From Fusobacteriota bacterium (GTDB lineage Bacteria; Fusobacteriota; Fusobacteriia; Fusobacteriales; JAAYPW01), in the NCBI GenBank assembly GCA_012519615.1, contig JAAYPW010000099.1, positions 1 through 32,185 on the forward strand: 32,185 bases of DNA, given 5' to 3'. The notes under the pieces are model-generated. The model was not told the origin of the DNA. It saw nothing but the letters and a program-made list of their open reading frames with translations, and searched no databases. Below, one piece after another: positions 18,968 to 28,072 of this stretch. Every line of letters starts with the position of its first letter. The stretch's first letter is position 1. The position numbers were made by a program, and so were the translations under genes.

Positions 18968-20071
18968 ATGATAAAGGTTTTAGTTGTAGATGATTCTATT
19001 TTCATGAGAAATATGATATCAGATATGCTAAAAGTAGAGGAAGATATAGAAATAATAGGGAGAGCAAAAAACGGTGAAGAAGCTATAAAAATGAATAGAG
19101 AGCTAAAACCTGATGTAATTACTTTAGATGTACAAATGCCTATATTAGATGGTCTTAGTGCACTAAGAGTGATAATGAAAGAAAGTCAAGCAAAAGTAAT
19201 TATGGTAAGTAATTATACAAAAGATGGAGCAAAAGAAACATTAGAGGCTTTAAAATTAGGAGCTTATGATTTCTTAGAAAAACCTTCAGGTGAGGTTTCT
19301 ATGAATATAAAAGATATAAAAAAAGAGTTAATTGAAAAAATTAGAAATGCAAAATATATAAATATGGGAGCTTTAAAATACACGAATATAGAAAGTAGTT
19401 CTGAGATTTTTAAAAAAAATACTAAAGAGAAAGATATAAAATCGAAATTTGAACCAATAAAATTTAGAAATATAAATAAAATTAATAATAAAGATAAAAT
19501 TATTGCAATAGGGGTATCGACAGGTGGGCCAAGAGCATTGGAAGAAGTATTACCTAAACTTCCTAGACATCTACAAGCGCCTATTGTAATTGTTCAACAT
19601 ATGCCTCCAAAATTTACAAAATCATTAGCAGATAGATTAAATATAATTAGTGATATTATCATAAAAGAAGCAGAAGACGGAGAAATTTTAAAAAATGGAA
19701 CTGCTTATATAGCTCCAGGTGGAATTCATATGCTTGTAGAGGTAATAAATGGTGAAAAAAAAATAAAATTGGACAATAAAACTCCACCTTATTCAGGGCA
19801 TTGTCCATCAGTAAATGTTTTATTCAAATCAATTATAAATATTTATGAAAAAAATATAATTGCTGTTTTAATGACAGGAATGGGTAGTGATGGAGCAGAG
19901 TATTTAAAAAAAATAAAAGATATAGGTGGTAGAACAATAGCACAAGATGAACAATCATGCATTGTATATGGGATGCCTAAAGTTGCATATGAAATGGGTG
20001 CAGTGGAATATGTAGAAAGATTAAATAATATATCAAATAAAATTATGGAATTAATAGACATTAATAATTAG
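18968..20071 (+). CDS. cheB: Chemotaxis methylesterase CheB
   Basis: Receiver domain (VVDDSIFMRNMISDML...ITLDVQMPILDGL) plus esterase domain IAIGVSTGGPRALEEVLPKLP, VQHMPPKFTKSLADRL, VLMTGMGSDGAEYLK. Confidence 0.96.
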   Translation: MIKVLVVDDSIFMRNMISDMLKVEEDIEIIGRAKNGEEAIKMNRELKPDVITLDVQMPILDGLSALRVIMKESQAKVIMVSNYTKDGAKETLEALKLGAYDFLEKPSGEVSMNIKDIKKELIEKIRNAKYINMGALKYTNIESSSEIFKKNTKEKDIKSKFEPIKFRNINKINNKDKIIAIGVSTGGPRALEEVLPKLPRHLQAPIVIVQHMPPKFTKSLADRLNIISDIIIKEAEDGEILKNGTAYIAPGGIHMLVEVINGEKKIKLDNKTPPYSGHCPSVNVLFKSIINIYEKNIIAVLMTGMGSDGAEYLKKIKDIGGRTIAQDEQSCIVYGMPKVAYEMGAVEYVERLNNISNKIMELIDINN

Positions 20072-20085
20072 AGGAGGTAGTATTT

Positions 20086-22128
20086 ATGAATATGTCTCAA
20101 TATATGTCTGTATTTATAGATGAATCAAGAGAACATTTACAACTGTTAAATGATGCTCTTTTAGTATTAGAAAAAAATACAGAAAATATGGAAATTATAG
20201 AAGAAATATTTAGATCTGCACATACTTTAAAAGGTATGTCGGCAACAATGGGATTCACTAGAACAGCAGAGCTTACTCATAAAATGGAAGATATATTAGA
20301 TCAAATAAGAAATCATAAAATTAAAGTTAATTCAGATATGCTAGATTTATTATTTGAGTGTTTAGATACTCTAAATCTTTTAATAGATGAAGTTATTGAA
20401 AATGAAGGGGAAGAAGTAACTGAAACAGAAGCTTTAGAAAAAAAACTTGAAAACCTAGCAAAAGGTGGAAAAATTGAAAAAGAGGATAATATGGTAAAAA
20501 CAGTACCTAATTCTAATAATAATTCTGAAGAATTTGATATAGAATTTAATGAATTTGAAAAACAAATTCTTGAAGAAGCAACTGCAAAAGGTATTATCTC
20601 TTACTCTATAAAAGTTATATTGGAAAAAGATTGTCTATTAAAAGCAGCAAGAACCTATATGATATTTAAGAATTTAGAAGATATTGGTGAAGTGATAAAA
20701 ACAAACCCATCTGTTCAAGATTTAGAAGAGGAAAAATTTGAAAGTACATTTTTACTTGTATTTATAACTGATAAATCTTCTGAGGAAGTTAAAGAAGCAA
20801 TTGTAAGTATAAGTGAAGTAGAAGATGCTATTGTAACTGTAATGAATGGAGTTAAAAACACCTCTAATCCCGAAGCAAGGGAGATTAAAGAGGATGCAAT
20901 ACAAAAAAAAGAAGATAAACATAAAACACAAGCATCTAAAAAATCGGATGATAATCAAGGACAACATACGTCGAAGCCTAAAAAAACATCTACAGTTAGG
21001 GTAGATACTGAAAAATTAGATTCATTAATGAACCTAGTAGCTGAACTTGTTATTAATAAAACAAGACTTGCTCAAATTGGACTGGAGTACAATTTACAGG
21101 ATTTATCGGATACTTTGTCACATGTAGATAGGGTAACAGCTGATCTACAGGCCGTAGTTACAAAGGTTCGTATGGTTCCTATAGAAAGTGTATTTAGTAG
21201 ATTTCCTAGGATGGTTAGAGATTTATCAAGAGAATTGTCGAAAAATATCGAACTAGTAGTTGAAGGTAAGGAAACTGAATTAGACAGGACTGTTATTGAT
21301 GAAATAGGTGATCCATTAATTCACCTTATAAGAAATTCTATAGATCATGGAATAGAAAGTCCGGAAGGAAGAATAAATGCAGGTAAAATAGAGACCGGTA
21401 CAATATTATTAAAAGCAGAACACGAAGGTAATAATGTAATGATTGTAATCGCAGATGACGGTAAAGGGATAGATGCAAAAATAATTGGGAATAAGGCTAT
21501 TGAAAAGGGTTTACACACTGAAGAAGAGATAGCAGCAATGTCAGAAGCAGAAATATTAAAATTAATTTTTCACTCTGGATTCTCAACTGCCCAAGCTATT
21601 ACAGATGTATCAGGCCGTGGAGTTGGAATGGATGTTGTAAAAACAAAAATAGAAGCTTTAAATGGAGAGATTGCTATAGAGTCTACAGTGGGAAGTGGAA
21701 CAATTACAAAAATAAAATTACCACTTACACTTGCAATTATAGAAGCGTTACTTGTAAAATTAAAAAATGAAATATACGCAATCCCATTGGCAAATATTGT
21801 AGAAACAATAGATGTGATGAAGAAAGATATAAAAGTTGTTCAAAATGAACTTGTAACAGTACTCCGTGGAGAAGTTGTTCCAATAGTAAATTTTGCAAAA
21901 TTATTAGAGGTGCCAGAATATAATGAAATTCAAGAAAATAATACTGTTGTAATTGTAAAAATGGGTGGTAAAAAAATAGGGTTAATTGTAGATTTTTTAA
22001 TAGGTCAACAGGAGATTGTTATAAAATCATTAGGAAAATTATTTACAGGAATCAAAGGTATAACAGGCGCTACTGTTCTAGGTAATGGTGAAGTTGCTTT
22101 AATAATAGATGTACTAACATTGTTGTAA
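20086..22128 (+). CDS. cheA: Chemotaxis histidine kinase CheA
   Basis: Hpt FRSAHTLKGMSATMGF; HATPase motifs LIRNSIDHGIESPEGR, IADDGKGID, GRGVGMDVVKTKIEALNGEI; CheW-like C-terminal domain. Confidence 0.97.
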   Translation: MNMSQYMSVFIDESREHLQLLNDALLVLEKNTENMEIIEEIFRSAHTLKGMSATMGFTRTAELTHKMEDILDQIRNHKIKVNSDMLDLLFECLDTLNLLIDEVIENEGEEVTETEALEKKLENLAKGGKIEKEDNMVKTVPNSNNNSEEFDIEFNEFEKQILEEATAKGIISYSIKVILEKDCLLKAARTYMIFKNLEDIGEVIKTNPSVQDLEEEKFESTFLLVFITDKSSEEVKEAIVSISEVEDAIVTVMNGVKNTSNPEAREIKEDAIQKKEDKHKTQASKKSDDNQGQHTSKPKKTSTVRVDTEKLDSLMNLVAELVINKTRLAQIGLEYNLQDLSDTLSHVDRVTADLQAVVTKVRMVPIESVFSRFPRMVRDLSRELSKNIELVVEGKETELDRTVIDEIGDPLIHLIRNSIDHGIESPEGRINAGKIETGTILLKAEHEGNNVMIVIADDGKGIDAKIIGNKAIEKGLHTEEEIAAMSEAEILKLIFHSGFSTAQAITDVSGRGVGMDVVKTKIEALNGEIAIESTVGSGTITKIKLPLTLAIIEALLVKLKNEIYAIPLANIVETIDVMKKDIKVVQNELVTVLRGEVVPIVNFAKLLEVPEYNEIQENNTVVIVKMGGKKIGLIVDFLIGQQEIVIKSLGKLFTGIKGITGATVLGNGEVALIIDVLTLL

Positions 22129-22144
22129 AGTGGGGTGAAGATAG

Positions 22145-22591
22145 ATGGCAAGTGAAGAAAAAAAAATAATACAAATATTAGGTTTTTCTCTTAATGATGA
22201 AGAGTATGCCTTGGAAATTGATAATGTACAAGAGATTATAAAACCAACAAAAGCAACAAGAGTTCCAAGATCAAAAAAATATATTTTAGGTGTAATTAAT
22301 TTAAGAGGAATTGTTTTACCGATAATTGATCTTAGTATAAGATTTGGAATTGAAAAAACAGATAAAGCAAGTAAACAAAGAATTATAATATTAAAACTAG
22401 ATAATGTAACTATAGGAATAATGGTAGATAGTGTATCAGAAGTAATGGAAATTGGAACAGATCAAATATTTTCAAATCCAACTATTGACTCAACAATAAA
22501 TCAAGAATATTTAAAAGGAGTATGTAAATTAGGAGAAGATAGATTATTTACATTATTAAATATCGAAAAAACTTTGGAAATGAAAGTATAG
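22145..22591 (+). CDS. cheW: Chemotaxis coupling protein CheW
   Basis: FSLNDEEYALEIDNVQEIIKPTKATRVPRSKKYILGVINLRGIVLPIIDLSIRFG. Confidence 0.95.
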   Translation: MASEEKKIIQILGFSLNDEEYALEIDNVQEIIKPTKATRVPRSKKYILGVINLRGIVLPIIDLSIRFGIEKTDKASKQRIIILKLDNVTIGIMVDSVSEVMEIGTDQIFSNPTIDSTINQEYLKGVCKLGEDRLFTLLNIEKTLEMKV

Positions 22592-22603
22592 TTAAACAGG
22601 AGG

Positions 22604-23233
22604 ATGACTATGGCAATAAAGCTAGAAAATTTAAATACGAAAGAATTAGACGCTTTGAAAGAAGTGGGGAATATTGGTGCTGGAAATGCAGCCACAGCTC
22701 TTTCGCAAATATTAAGTAAGAGAGTAGATATGACAGTACCCAGAGCACGAGTGTTATCATTAGATAAAGTACCTGAGCTATTGGGTGGAACAGAGAACCT
22801 TGTAGTCGGTGTATATTTAAGAATATTTGGAGACATACAAGGAAATATCATGTTTTTACTTCCAACAAAAAGTGCTGAAAAATTAGTCGGAATGCTACTA
22901 GGCGAGATAATTGAAGATGGTGTACAAGGAGAAATATCACAATCTGCTATTATGGAGGTAGGAAATATACTTACTAGTTCATATTTAAATGCTTTAAGTG
23001 CATTTGCGGGATTAACAGTGGTACCATCAACACCGGCATTGGCATATGATATGGCAGGTGCAATACTTAGTACTATTTTAATAGAACTTAGTGAAGTTAG
23101 CGATTATGCACTACTTATTGAAACAGAGTTTATTGGAGATGGTGAAGCAATTGACGGGAATTTTTTCATGATTCCAGATTTGGATTCTTTGTATGTATTA
23201 TTAAAAACGATAGGAGTTGTGGGGAATGAGTGA
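22604..23233 (+). CDS. cheC: CheY-P phosphatase CheC
   Basis: Two ExxN motifs: LKEVGNIGAGNAATALSQILSKRVDMTVP and IMEVGNILTSSYLNALSAF; next to cheD. Start likely ATG at 22610. Confidence 0.93.
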   Translation: MTMAIKLENLNTKELDALKEVGNIGAGNAATALSQILSKRVDMTVPRARVLSLDKVPELLGGTENLVVGVYLRIFGDIQGNIMFLLPTKSAEKLVGMLLGEIIEDGVQGEISQSAIMEVGNILTSSYLNALSAFAGLTVVPSTPALAYDMAGAILSTILIELSEVSDYALLIETEFIGDGEAIDGNFFMIPDLDSLYVLLKTIGVVGNE

Positions 23234-23708
23234 ACCTATTAGAGTTGGAATGGCTGATTACAAGATAGCTTCCGGTTCTGATAGACTTATAACTTTAGGG
23301 CTTGGCTCTTGTGTGGGGATAGTACTTTATTCAAAAATAAAAAACATTGGTGGAATGGCACATATTATGTTGCCTAAAAGTACTGAACCAGACTCTGATT
23401 CTTTAAAATTTGCTGACGTTGCACTTAATTTAATGATAAAAGAGTTGGAAAGTAAAGGTGTAAAAAAATCAGAATTAGAAGCAAAAATTGCAGGTGGAGC
23501 AAAAATGTTTTCTTTCAATAATTCAGATGATAAAAAAAGTATTGGACATAGAAATACAGTAAGTGTGAAAAAAATATTAGAAGAAGAATTAAAAATAGAG
23601 ATTGTAGCAGAAGATACAGGAGGAGCACACGGTAGAACAATTGAATTTGAAGTAGATACAAAAATACTAAATATAAAAACAATAGGACATGGAGTAAAAA
23701 AAATATAA
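23217..23708 (+). CDS. cheD: Chemoreceptor deamidase CheD
   Basis: LGLGSCVGIVLYSKIKNIGGMAHIMLPKS, KIAGGAKMF, IGHRN, ED-TGG-HGRTIEF; overlaps cheC end (start GTG 23217 or ATG 23226). Confidence 0.95.
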   Translation: MWGMSEPIRVGMADYKIASGSDRLITLGLGSCVGIVLYSKIKNIGGMAHIMLPKSTEPDSDSLKFADVALNLMIKELESKGVKKSELEAKIAGGAKMFSFNNSDDKKSIGHRNTVSVKKILEEELKIEIVAEDTGGAHGRTIEFEVDTKILNIKTIGHGVKKI

Positions 23709-23745
23709 TAAAATATTTGCAGGGATATAGGTGGAGGGAAAAATT

Positions 23746-24507
23746 ATGATAGAAGATAAAGACTTATGGCTTGAATATAAAAAAAATGGTAGCTTAGAAA
23801 TCAGAGAAACTCTTGTATTAAAGTATATTCCGCTTGTAAAATATGTTGTCGGAAAAATAATAGTTAATCTTCCTAATAATGTTGAGTATGAAGATCTAGT
23901 AGAGTATGGAATTATTGGTCTATTAGATGCTATAAATAAATTTGATGTTACAAAAAATATAAATTTTAAAACTTATGCCGTCACTAGAGTAAGAGGTTCT
24001 ATATATGATGAACTTAGGGTCCAAGACTGGGTTCCGAGATCAGTTAGAAAAACTGCAAAAGATATTGAAAGAGCATATATTGAAATAGAGAGAAAAACAG
24101 GGAGATCCGCAACAGAAGAAGAAGTTTGTGAATTGTTAAATATTACAATAAAAGAGTTAAACGACACTTTTTCAAAGGTAAGTATGGGAAATATATCTTC
24201 TTTAGATGATATTGTCTATGATGGTGGAGAATCTAAAACTGAATTGGTAGATACATTGGAAGATGTAAAAGCAGAAAATCCACAGGAAAATTTAGAAAAA
24301 GATGAACTAAAAAAAGCATTAGTTGAAAAATTAATGGAACTATCTGAAAAGGAAAGAATGGTAATAACTCTTTATTATCACGAAGACTTAACTTTAAGAG
24401 AAATTGGGACTATTTTAGATATTTCTGAATCTAGAGTTTCTCAAATTCACTCAAAAACAGTAATGAAATTGAGAGCAAAACTAGTAAATAAATTTAAAAA
24501 TTATTAG
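23746..24507 (+). CDS. fliA: Flagellar RNA polymerase sigma factor (FliA/SigD/WhiG family)
   Basis: Sigma regions 2-4: LVKYVVGKI...YEDLVEYGIIGLLDAINKFDVTKNINFKTYAVTRVRGSIYDELRVQDWVPRSVR; LSEKERMVITLYYHEDLTLREIGTILDISESRVSQIHSKTVMKLR. ATG 23746 preferred. Confidence 0.95.
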   Translation: MIEDKDLWLEYKKNGSLEIRETLVLKYIPLVKYVVGKIIVNLPNNVEYEDLVEYGIIGLLDAINKFDVTKNINFKTYAVTRVRGSIYDELRVQDWVPRSVRKTAKDIERAYIEIERKTGRSATEEEVCELLNITIKELNDTFSKVSMGNISSLDDIVYDGGESKTELVDTLEDVKAENPQENLEKDELKKALVEKLMELSEKERMVITLYYHEDLTLREIGTILDISESRVSQIHSKTVMKLRAKLVNKFKNY

Positions 24508-24535
24508 TTATTAAATTAAAGAGGGGGCGATTCAT

Positions 24536-26413
24536 TTGAAAAGATATAAAGTTACAGGAAAAGATAAAACTATACTAATAAAAAAAGTAGCAGAGAAGTT
24601 AAATACTGAAATATCTAGAATCGCTTATAAAACTATAGAAGAAAGTAGTGATAAGGTAGTTTTAGAAGTATGGATTAAAGAAGAATCTTCAGAAAATTTA
24701 AAAACAACATTAATTTCTAAAGAAAAAGTAATCGTAAATAATTCAGGAGATATAAAAAAAAGCAACAGTACAATTAAAGAAAAACAAGAATTAGAAAATA
24801 AAAACATAAAAGAAAAGAATGATGAAAATATTAAAGAGAATAAAATAAAACTTTCTATTACAAAAGAGGGTGTTTATTTAAAAATAAATTTTGGAGATGT
24901 ACCTTTTAATGAAGTGATTAATTTAATCTCTGAAAGAAGTATTGAGGCGCCTGAAGTAAATAAGATTAATCAAGCATATGAAAATAGAGGCGAAAATATA
25001 AAAATTGCAGAATATTATGAAGGTTTATATGTATCGTCTATTATAGAAATTATAATTTCAGAAGATAAGATGGAAGCATATATGAATTTTACAGAACCAA
25101 AAGGGTTAGAACTTCCTAAATTAAAAGATGTATTAGAAAAAATAAGAGAATTTAAAATTACCTACGGTATTCAAGAAGAAAATATTATACAAGCAATAAA
25201 AGAAAAAAAATATAATCTAGATATTGTTGTAGCGAAAGGAACAAAACCTGTAAATGGGGAAAATGCAAGTGTAAAATATCATATAAATTCTGTAGCAAGA
25301 AAAAATAGTTTGAAACCAACACTATTAGATGATGGAAAAGTAGACTTTAAAAATCTTGATATTATTGAAAATGTAGAAGAGGGTGCAATTTTAGCTGAAA
25401 AAATTAATGCTACAAAAGGAAAAAATGGATTTAATGTCTTTGGCGAAGAAATTACAGCAAAAGATGGAAGAGATATAAATCTTTCAAAAGGTAAAAATAC
25501 ATATATATCAGATGATGGTAATAAAATAATTTCAGAAATTTCCGGAATGGTCTCTTGTAGAGATAAAAAAATCAGTGTTTTAGATACATTTGTAATTGAT
25601 AGTGTAGGAATAAGTACAGGAAATATTGATTTTGTAGGAAATGTCATTGTAAAAGGTGATATTATGCCAGATTATTCTGTAAGAGCAACTGGAAATATAG
25701 AAGTTAAAGGAAATGTAGAAAAAGCAGCACTTTATGCCGAGGGAGATATTGTAATTAGAGGAAGTTTTTTTGGTAAAGGTAGTGGAAAAGTTGAGGCACA
25801 AGGAGATGTTATTCTTAACTTTGCAGAGTCATCTACAATACAAGCAGATGGAAATATAATTGCAAATGAGGCTTTAATGAATTGTAAAGTGTATAGTCAA
25901 AAAAAGATAACTGTAATAGATAAAAAAGGTGTGATTGTTGGCGGCGAGATAAAAGCTGCAGAGGGGATAGAGGCGATTAACTTAGGATCAAATAGGGGAA
26001 TCAAAACAGATATTGAAGTTGGAAATAATCCTCAGATCGTGGAAGAACAAAGAAAAATTGAACTTGAAATAGAAGATATGATTAAAAAAATGCAACAAAT
26101 TGAAAAAAATATAGCAGTTCTTAGTAAATTAAAAACAGCGGGACAGTTAGAACCCGAAAAAGAAGATTTTTTAAACCAACTTATAAGTGCAAAATTTATA
26201 ACTACAAAAACAATATCTGATTTAAAAATTCAAATAGAAGATAACACAGAAAAAGGAAATGAAGTAAAAAATGCAACTGTTAATGTACATGCATATTGTT
26301 ATCCTGGTATAAAAATCAAAATAAGGAAGGGAACATATTTTGTGAAGGAAGAACTACAAAATGTAAAATTTTACTATGAAAAAGCTGATGTAAAATTTAC
26401 TTCTTTAGTTTAG
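24536..26413 (+). CDS. FapA / DUF342-family polymer-forming protein with Jag-N-like N-terminus
   Basis: N-term RYKVTGKDKTILIKKVAEKLNTEISRIAYKTIEE; GNIDFVGNVIVKGDIMPDYSVRATGNIEVKGNVEKAALYAEGDIVIRGSFFGKGSGKVEAQGDV beta-helix-like repeats; TTG start. Confidence 0.9.
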   Translation: MKRYKVTGKDKTILIKKVAEKLNTEISRIAYKTIEESSDKVVLEVWIKEESSENLKTTLISKEKVIVNNSGDIKKSNSTIKEKQELENKNIKEKNDENIKENKIKLSITKEGVYLKINFGDVPFNEVINLISERSIEAPEVNKINQAYENRGENIKIAEYYEGLYVSSIIEIIISEDKMEAYMNFTEPKGLELPKLKDVLEKIREFKITYGIQEENIIQAIKEKKYNLDIVVAKGTKPVNGENASVKYHINSVARKNSLKPTLLDDGKVDFKNLDIIENVEEGAILAEKINATKGKNGFNVFGEEITAKDGRDINLSKGKNTYISDDGNKIISEISGMVSCRDKKISVLDTFVIDSVGISTGNIDFVGNVIVKGDIMPDYSVRATGNIEVKGNVEKAALYAEGDIVIRGSFFGKGSGKVEAQGDVILNFAESSTIQADGNIIANEALMNCKVYSQKKITVIDKKGVIVGGEIKAAEGIEAINLGSNRGIKTDIEVGNNPQIVEEQRKIELEIEDMIKKMQQIEKNIAVLSKLKTAGQLEPEKEDFLNQLISAKFITTKTISDLKIQIEDNTEKGNEVKNATVNVHAYCYPGIKIKIRKGTYFVKEELQNVKFYYEKADVKFTSLV

Positions 26414-26440
26414 ACAGGAGAACAACCTGTCTATTTTTAT
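26411..26440 (+). terminator. Terminator-like hairpin overlapping the stop codon of the DUF342 gene
   Basis: TAGACAGG (26411-26418)-AGAACAA-CCTGTCTA (26426-26433) then TTTTTAT; stop TAG is inside the stem. Confidence 0.65.
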
Positions 26441-26479
26441 AAATAAAGATATCTACTATTATTTAACTATGTAAGCGAG

Positions 26480-26797
26480 GTGATAAAAATGTTAAAACCT
26501 ATTGATATGCAAGTAGTTGTAAAGAACGTAGATCAAGTAGCAAAAATAAAAAAAAATGAGGAGCAAAATTTAGTAGGACAGCAAGCAAATGCACAAAATA
26601 TTGTGGGAAAAGAAACTGAAAGATTAAATACAACAATTGTTGAATTAACAGAAACAGAACAAAATAATATAGGAAAAGAGGAAAATAAAAAAAATAGAGA
26701 ACATGAATCTAATGAAAAAAAAGAAAAAAATGAAGAAAAACATTCTCATAGAGCAAAAGAACCAGATAAAGGAAGAATGGTAGATTTCGAAGTTTAA
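26480..26797 (+). CDS. Small highly charged protein of unknown function, encoded directly downstream of the DUF342 gene
   Basis: ORF with GAGGTG RBS region; predicted disordered Glu/Lys/Asn-rich body with short conserved-looking ends (MLKPIDMQVVV... and KGRMVDFEV). Likely ATG at 26489. Confidence 0.75.
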   Translation: MIKMLKPIDMQVVVKNVDQVAKIKKNEEQNLVGQQANAQNIVGKETERLNTTIVELTETEQNNIGKEENKKNREHESNEKKEKNEEKHSHRAKEPDKGRMVDFEV

Positions 26798-26811
26798 AAA
26801 AGGGGGATAAA

Positions 26812-27339
26812 ATGAAAAAAATAGCATATTTTAAAATTTATAATGAAAATGAGGAGTATGCCGGAGGTGTAATGATAGCTGACGAACGTGGAATCCCTAT
26901 AGAATTTAAATATACTGAACCTGTAAAACCGACAAAAGTTCAGAAGGTATTGTATGGTGATGTTTTAGATAAATATTTAAGAGAAGAAGTTATAATGGCA
27001 AATTTATTATCAAAATTAGAAAATAGACCGGAAATTTATATTATAGATGATATTGAAAATATTTATTTAAAGAATATTGTTAAAGAGGAAGTTGTATTAG
27101 TAAAAAAAACTCAAATTAACCCATTTAAAGAAGTTGGTGCATATAAATTTGTAAAAGAAGATGAGGCTATTATTCAAATTAAAGAGGGACAAAAACCTAT
27201 TAGAATTATGGTAGATGAACATAATAAAGAAGCAATTTTGGATAATTTTTTGCAAATCGCAGGGGATATAGATGATATTTTGGAACCTATTAAAAGAATA
27301 AAGGAGGCGTTAAAGTTGATATGCAAAGGAGAATTGTAA
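26812..27339 (+). CDS. Conserved-looking hypothetical protein
   Basis: 175-aa ORF, good RBS (GGGGG), features GGVMIADERGIPIEFKYTEPVKPTKVQKVLYGDVL. Confidence 0.8.
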   Translation: MKKIAYFKIYNENEEYAGGVMIADERGIPIEFKYTEPVKPTKVQKVLYGDVLDKYLREEVIMANLLSKLENRPEIYIIDDIENIYLKNIVKEEVVLVKKTQINPFKEVGAYKFVKEDEAIIQIKEGQKPIRIMVDEHNKEAILDNFLQIAGDIDDILEPIKRIKEALKLICKGEL

Positions 27340-28055
27340 ATGTCATAAAAGATGTATGGGATACGATGAAAAAAGAGATAAAAGGTCCTAAAATTGGTAT
27401 AATAAATTTAGAAAAAAAAGCGATAAATATAAGTAAAACAGATTTAAAAAATTATGTTAATATTACTGGCAATAATTTTTTTAATAACTTATCTATAAAA
27501 GATTTAAGAGAAAATTCTAAAGTTAGTATTATAAATGGAATACCTAATTCTATTATAAAAAAAATATTATCGTTAGCTGAATTGGTAAAAATAGAAAATA
27601 ATCAAATTTTATTAAAAGATATTTTTATAAATATAAAAAATAGAGAGATTTTAATTAAGAAAAGAGAGGTAAAAAACTACATATTCTATGAAGAAAACAT
27701 TAATATAAAAAATCTTTACTTAGAAAATAGATTAATAAAATGTTATAGTTCTATAGGAAAAATAGAAAAAATACCTAAAAAAATATATGGTGAAAATGTT
27801 TTAAATATAGATAAAGATGAAGTAGACAACATATTAACAAAAATGAAGAAAAAATTTCCTAATAAAAACTTCTCAAACTATAGAATTTATTCAATATTTA
27901 AAAATATGCCGATTGACTCTATAAAAAATATAAAATATTATAAAGATATAAATATGTTAGAAATATATTTTAATAAAAAATTGGATACTAAAAGAAGTCA
28001 TTTAATAATATTAGAAAATAGATATTCAAATCAAATAGATAAAATATTTTTATAA
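27321..28055 (+). CDS. Hypothetical protein, unknown function
   Basis: 244-aa ORF overlapping the upstream gene by 19 nt; AAGGAGG at 27301-27307. Confidence 0.72.
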   Translation: MQRRIVNVIKDVWDTMKKEIKGPKIGIINLEKKAINISKTDLKNYVNITGNNFFNNLSIKDLRENSKVSIINGIPNSIIKKILSLAELVKIENNQILLKDIFINIKNREILIKKREVKNYIFYEENINIKNLYLENRLIKCYSSIGKIEKIPKKIYGENVLNIDKDEVDNILTKMKKKFPNKNFSNYRIYSIFKNMPIDSIKNIKYYKDINMLEIYFNKKLDTKRSHLIILENRYSNQIDKIFL

Positions 28056-28072
28056 GAAAACTAGGAGGCATA

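Noticed and set aside
25279-25801. Overlapping minus-strand ORFs (122 and 73 aa) within the DUF342 gene
   Set aside because: Antisense of a strong coding frame, no motif or operon context. Same reasoning applies to the other minus-strand ORFs in the track.
27321-28055. FtsQ/POTRA-like divisome protein
   Set aside because: Only a vague resemblance in the C-terminal half and no N-terminal TM; not enough support to name it.
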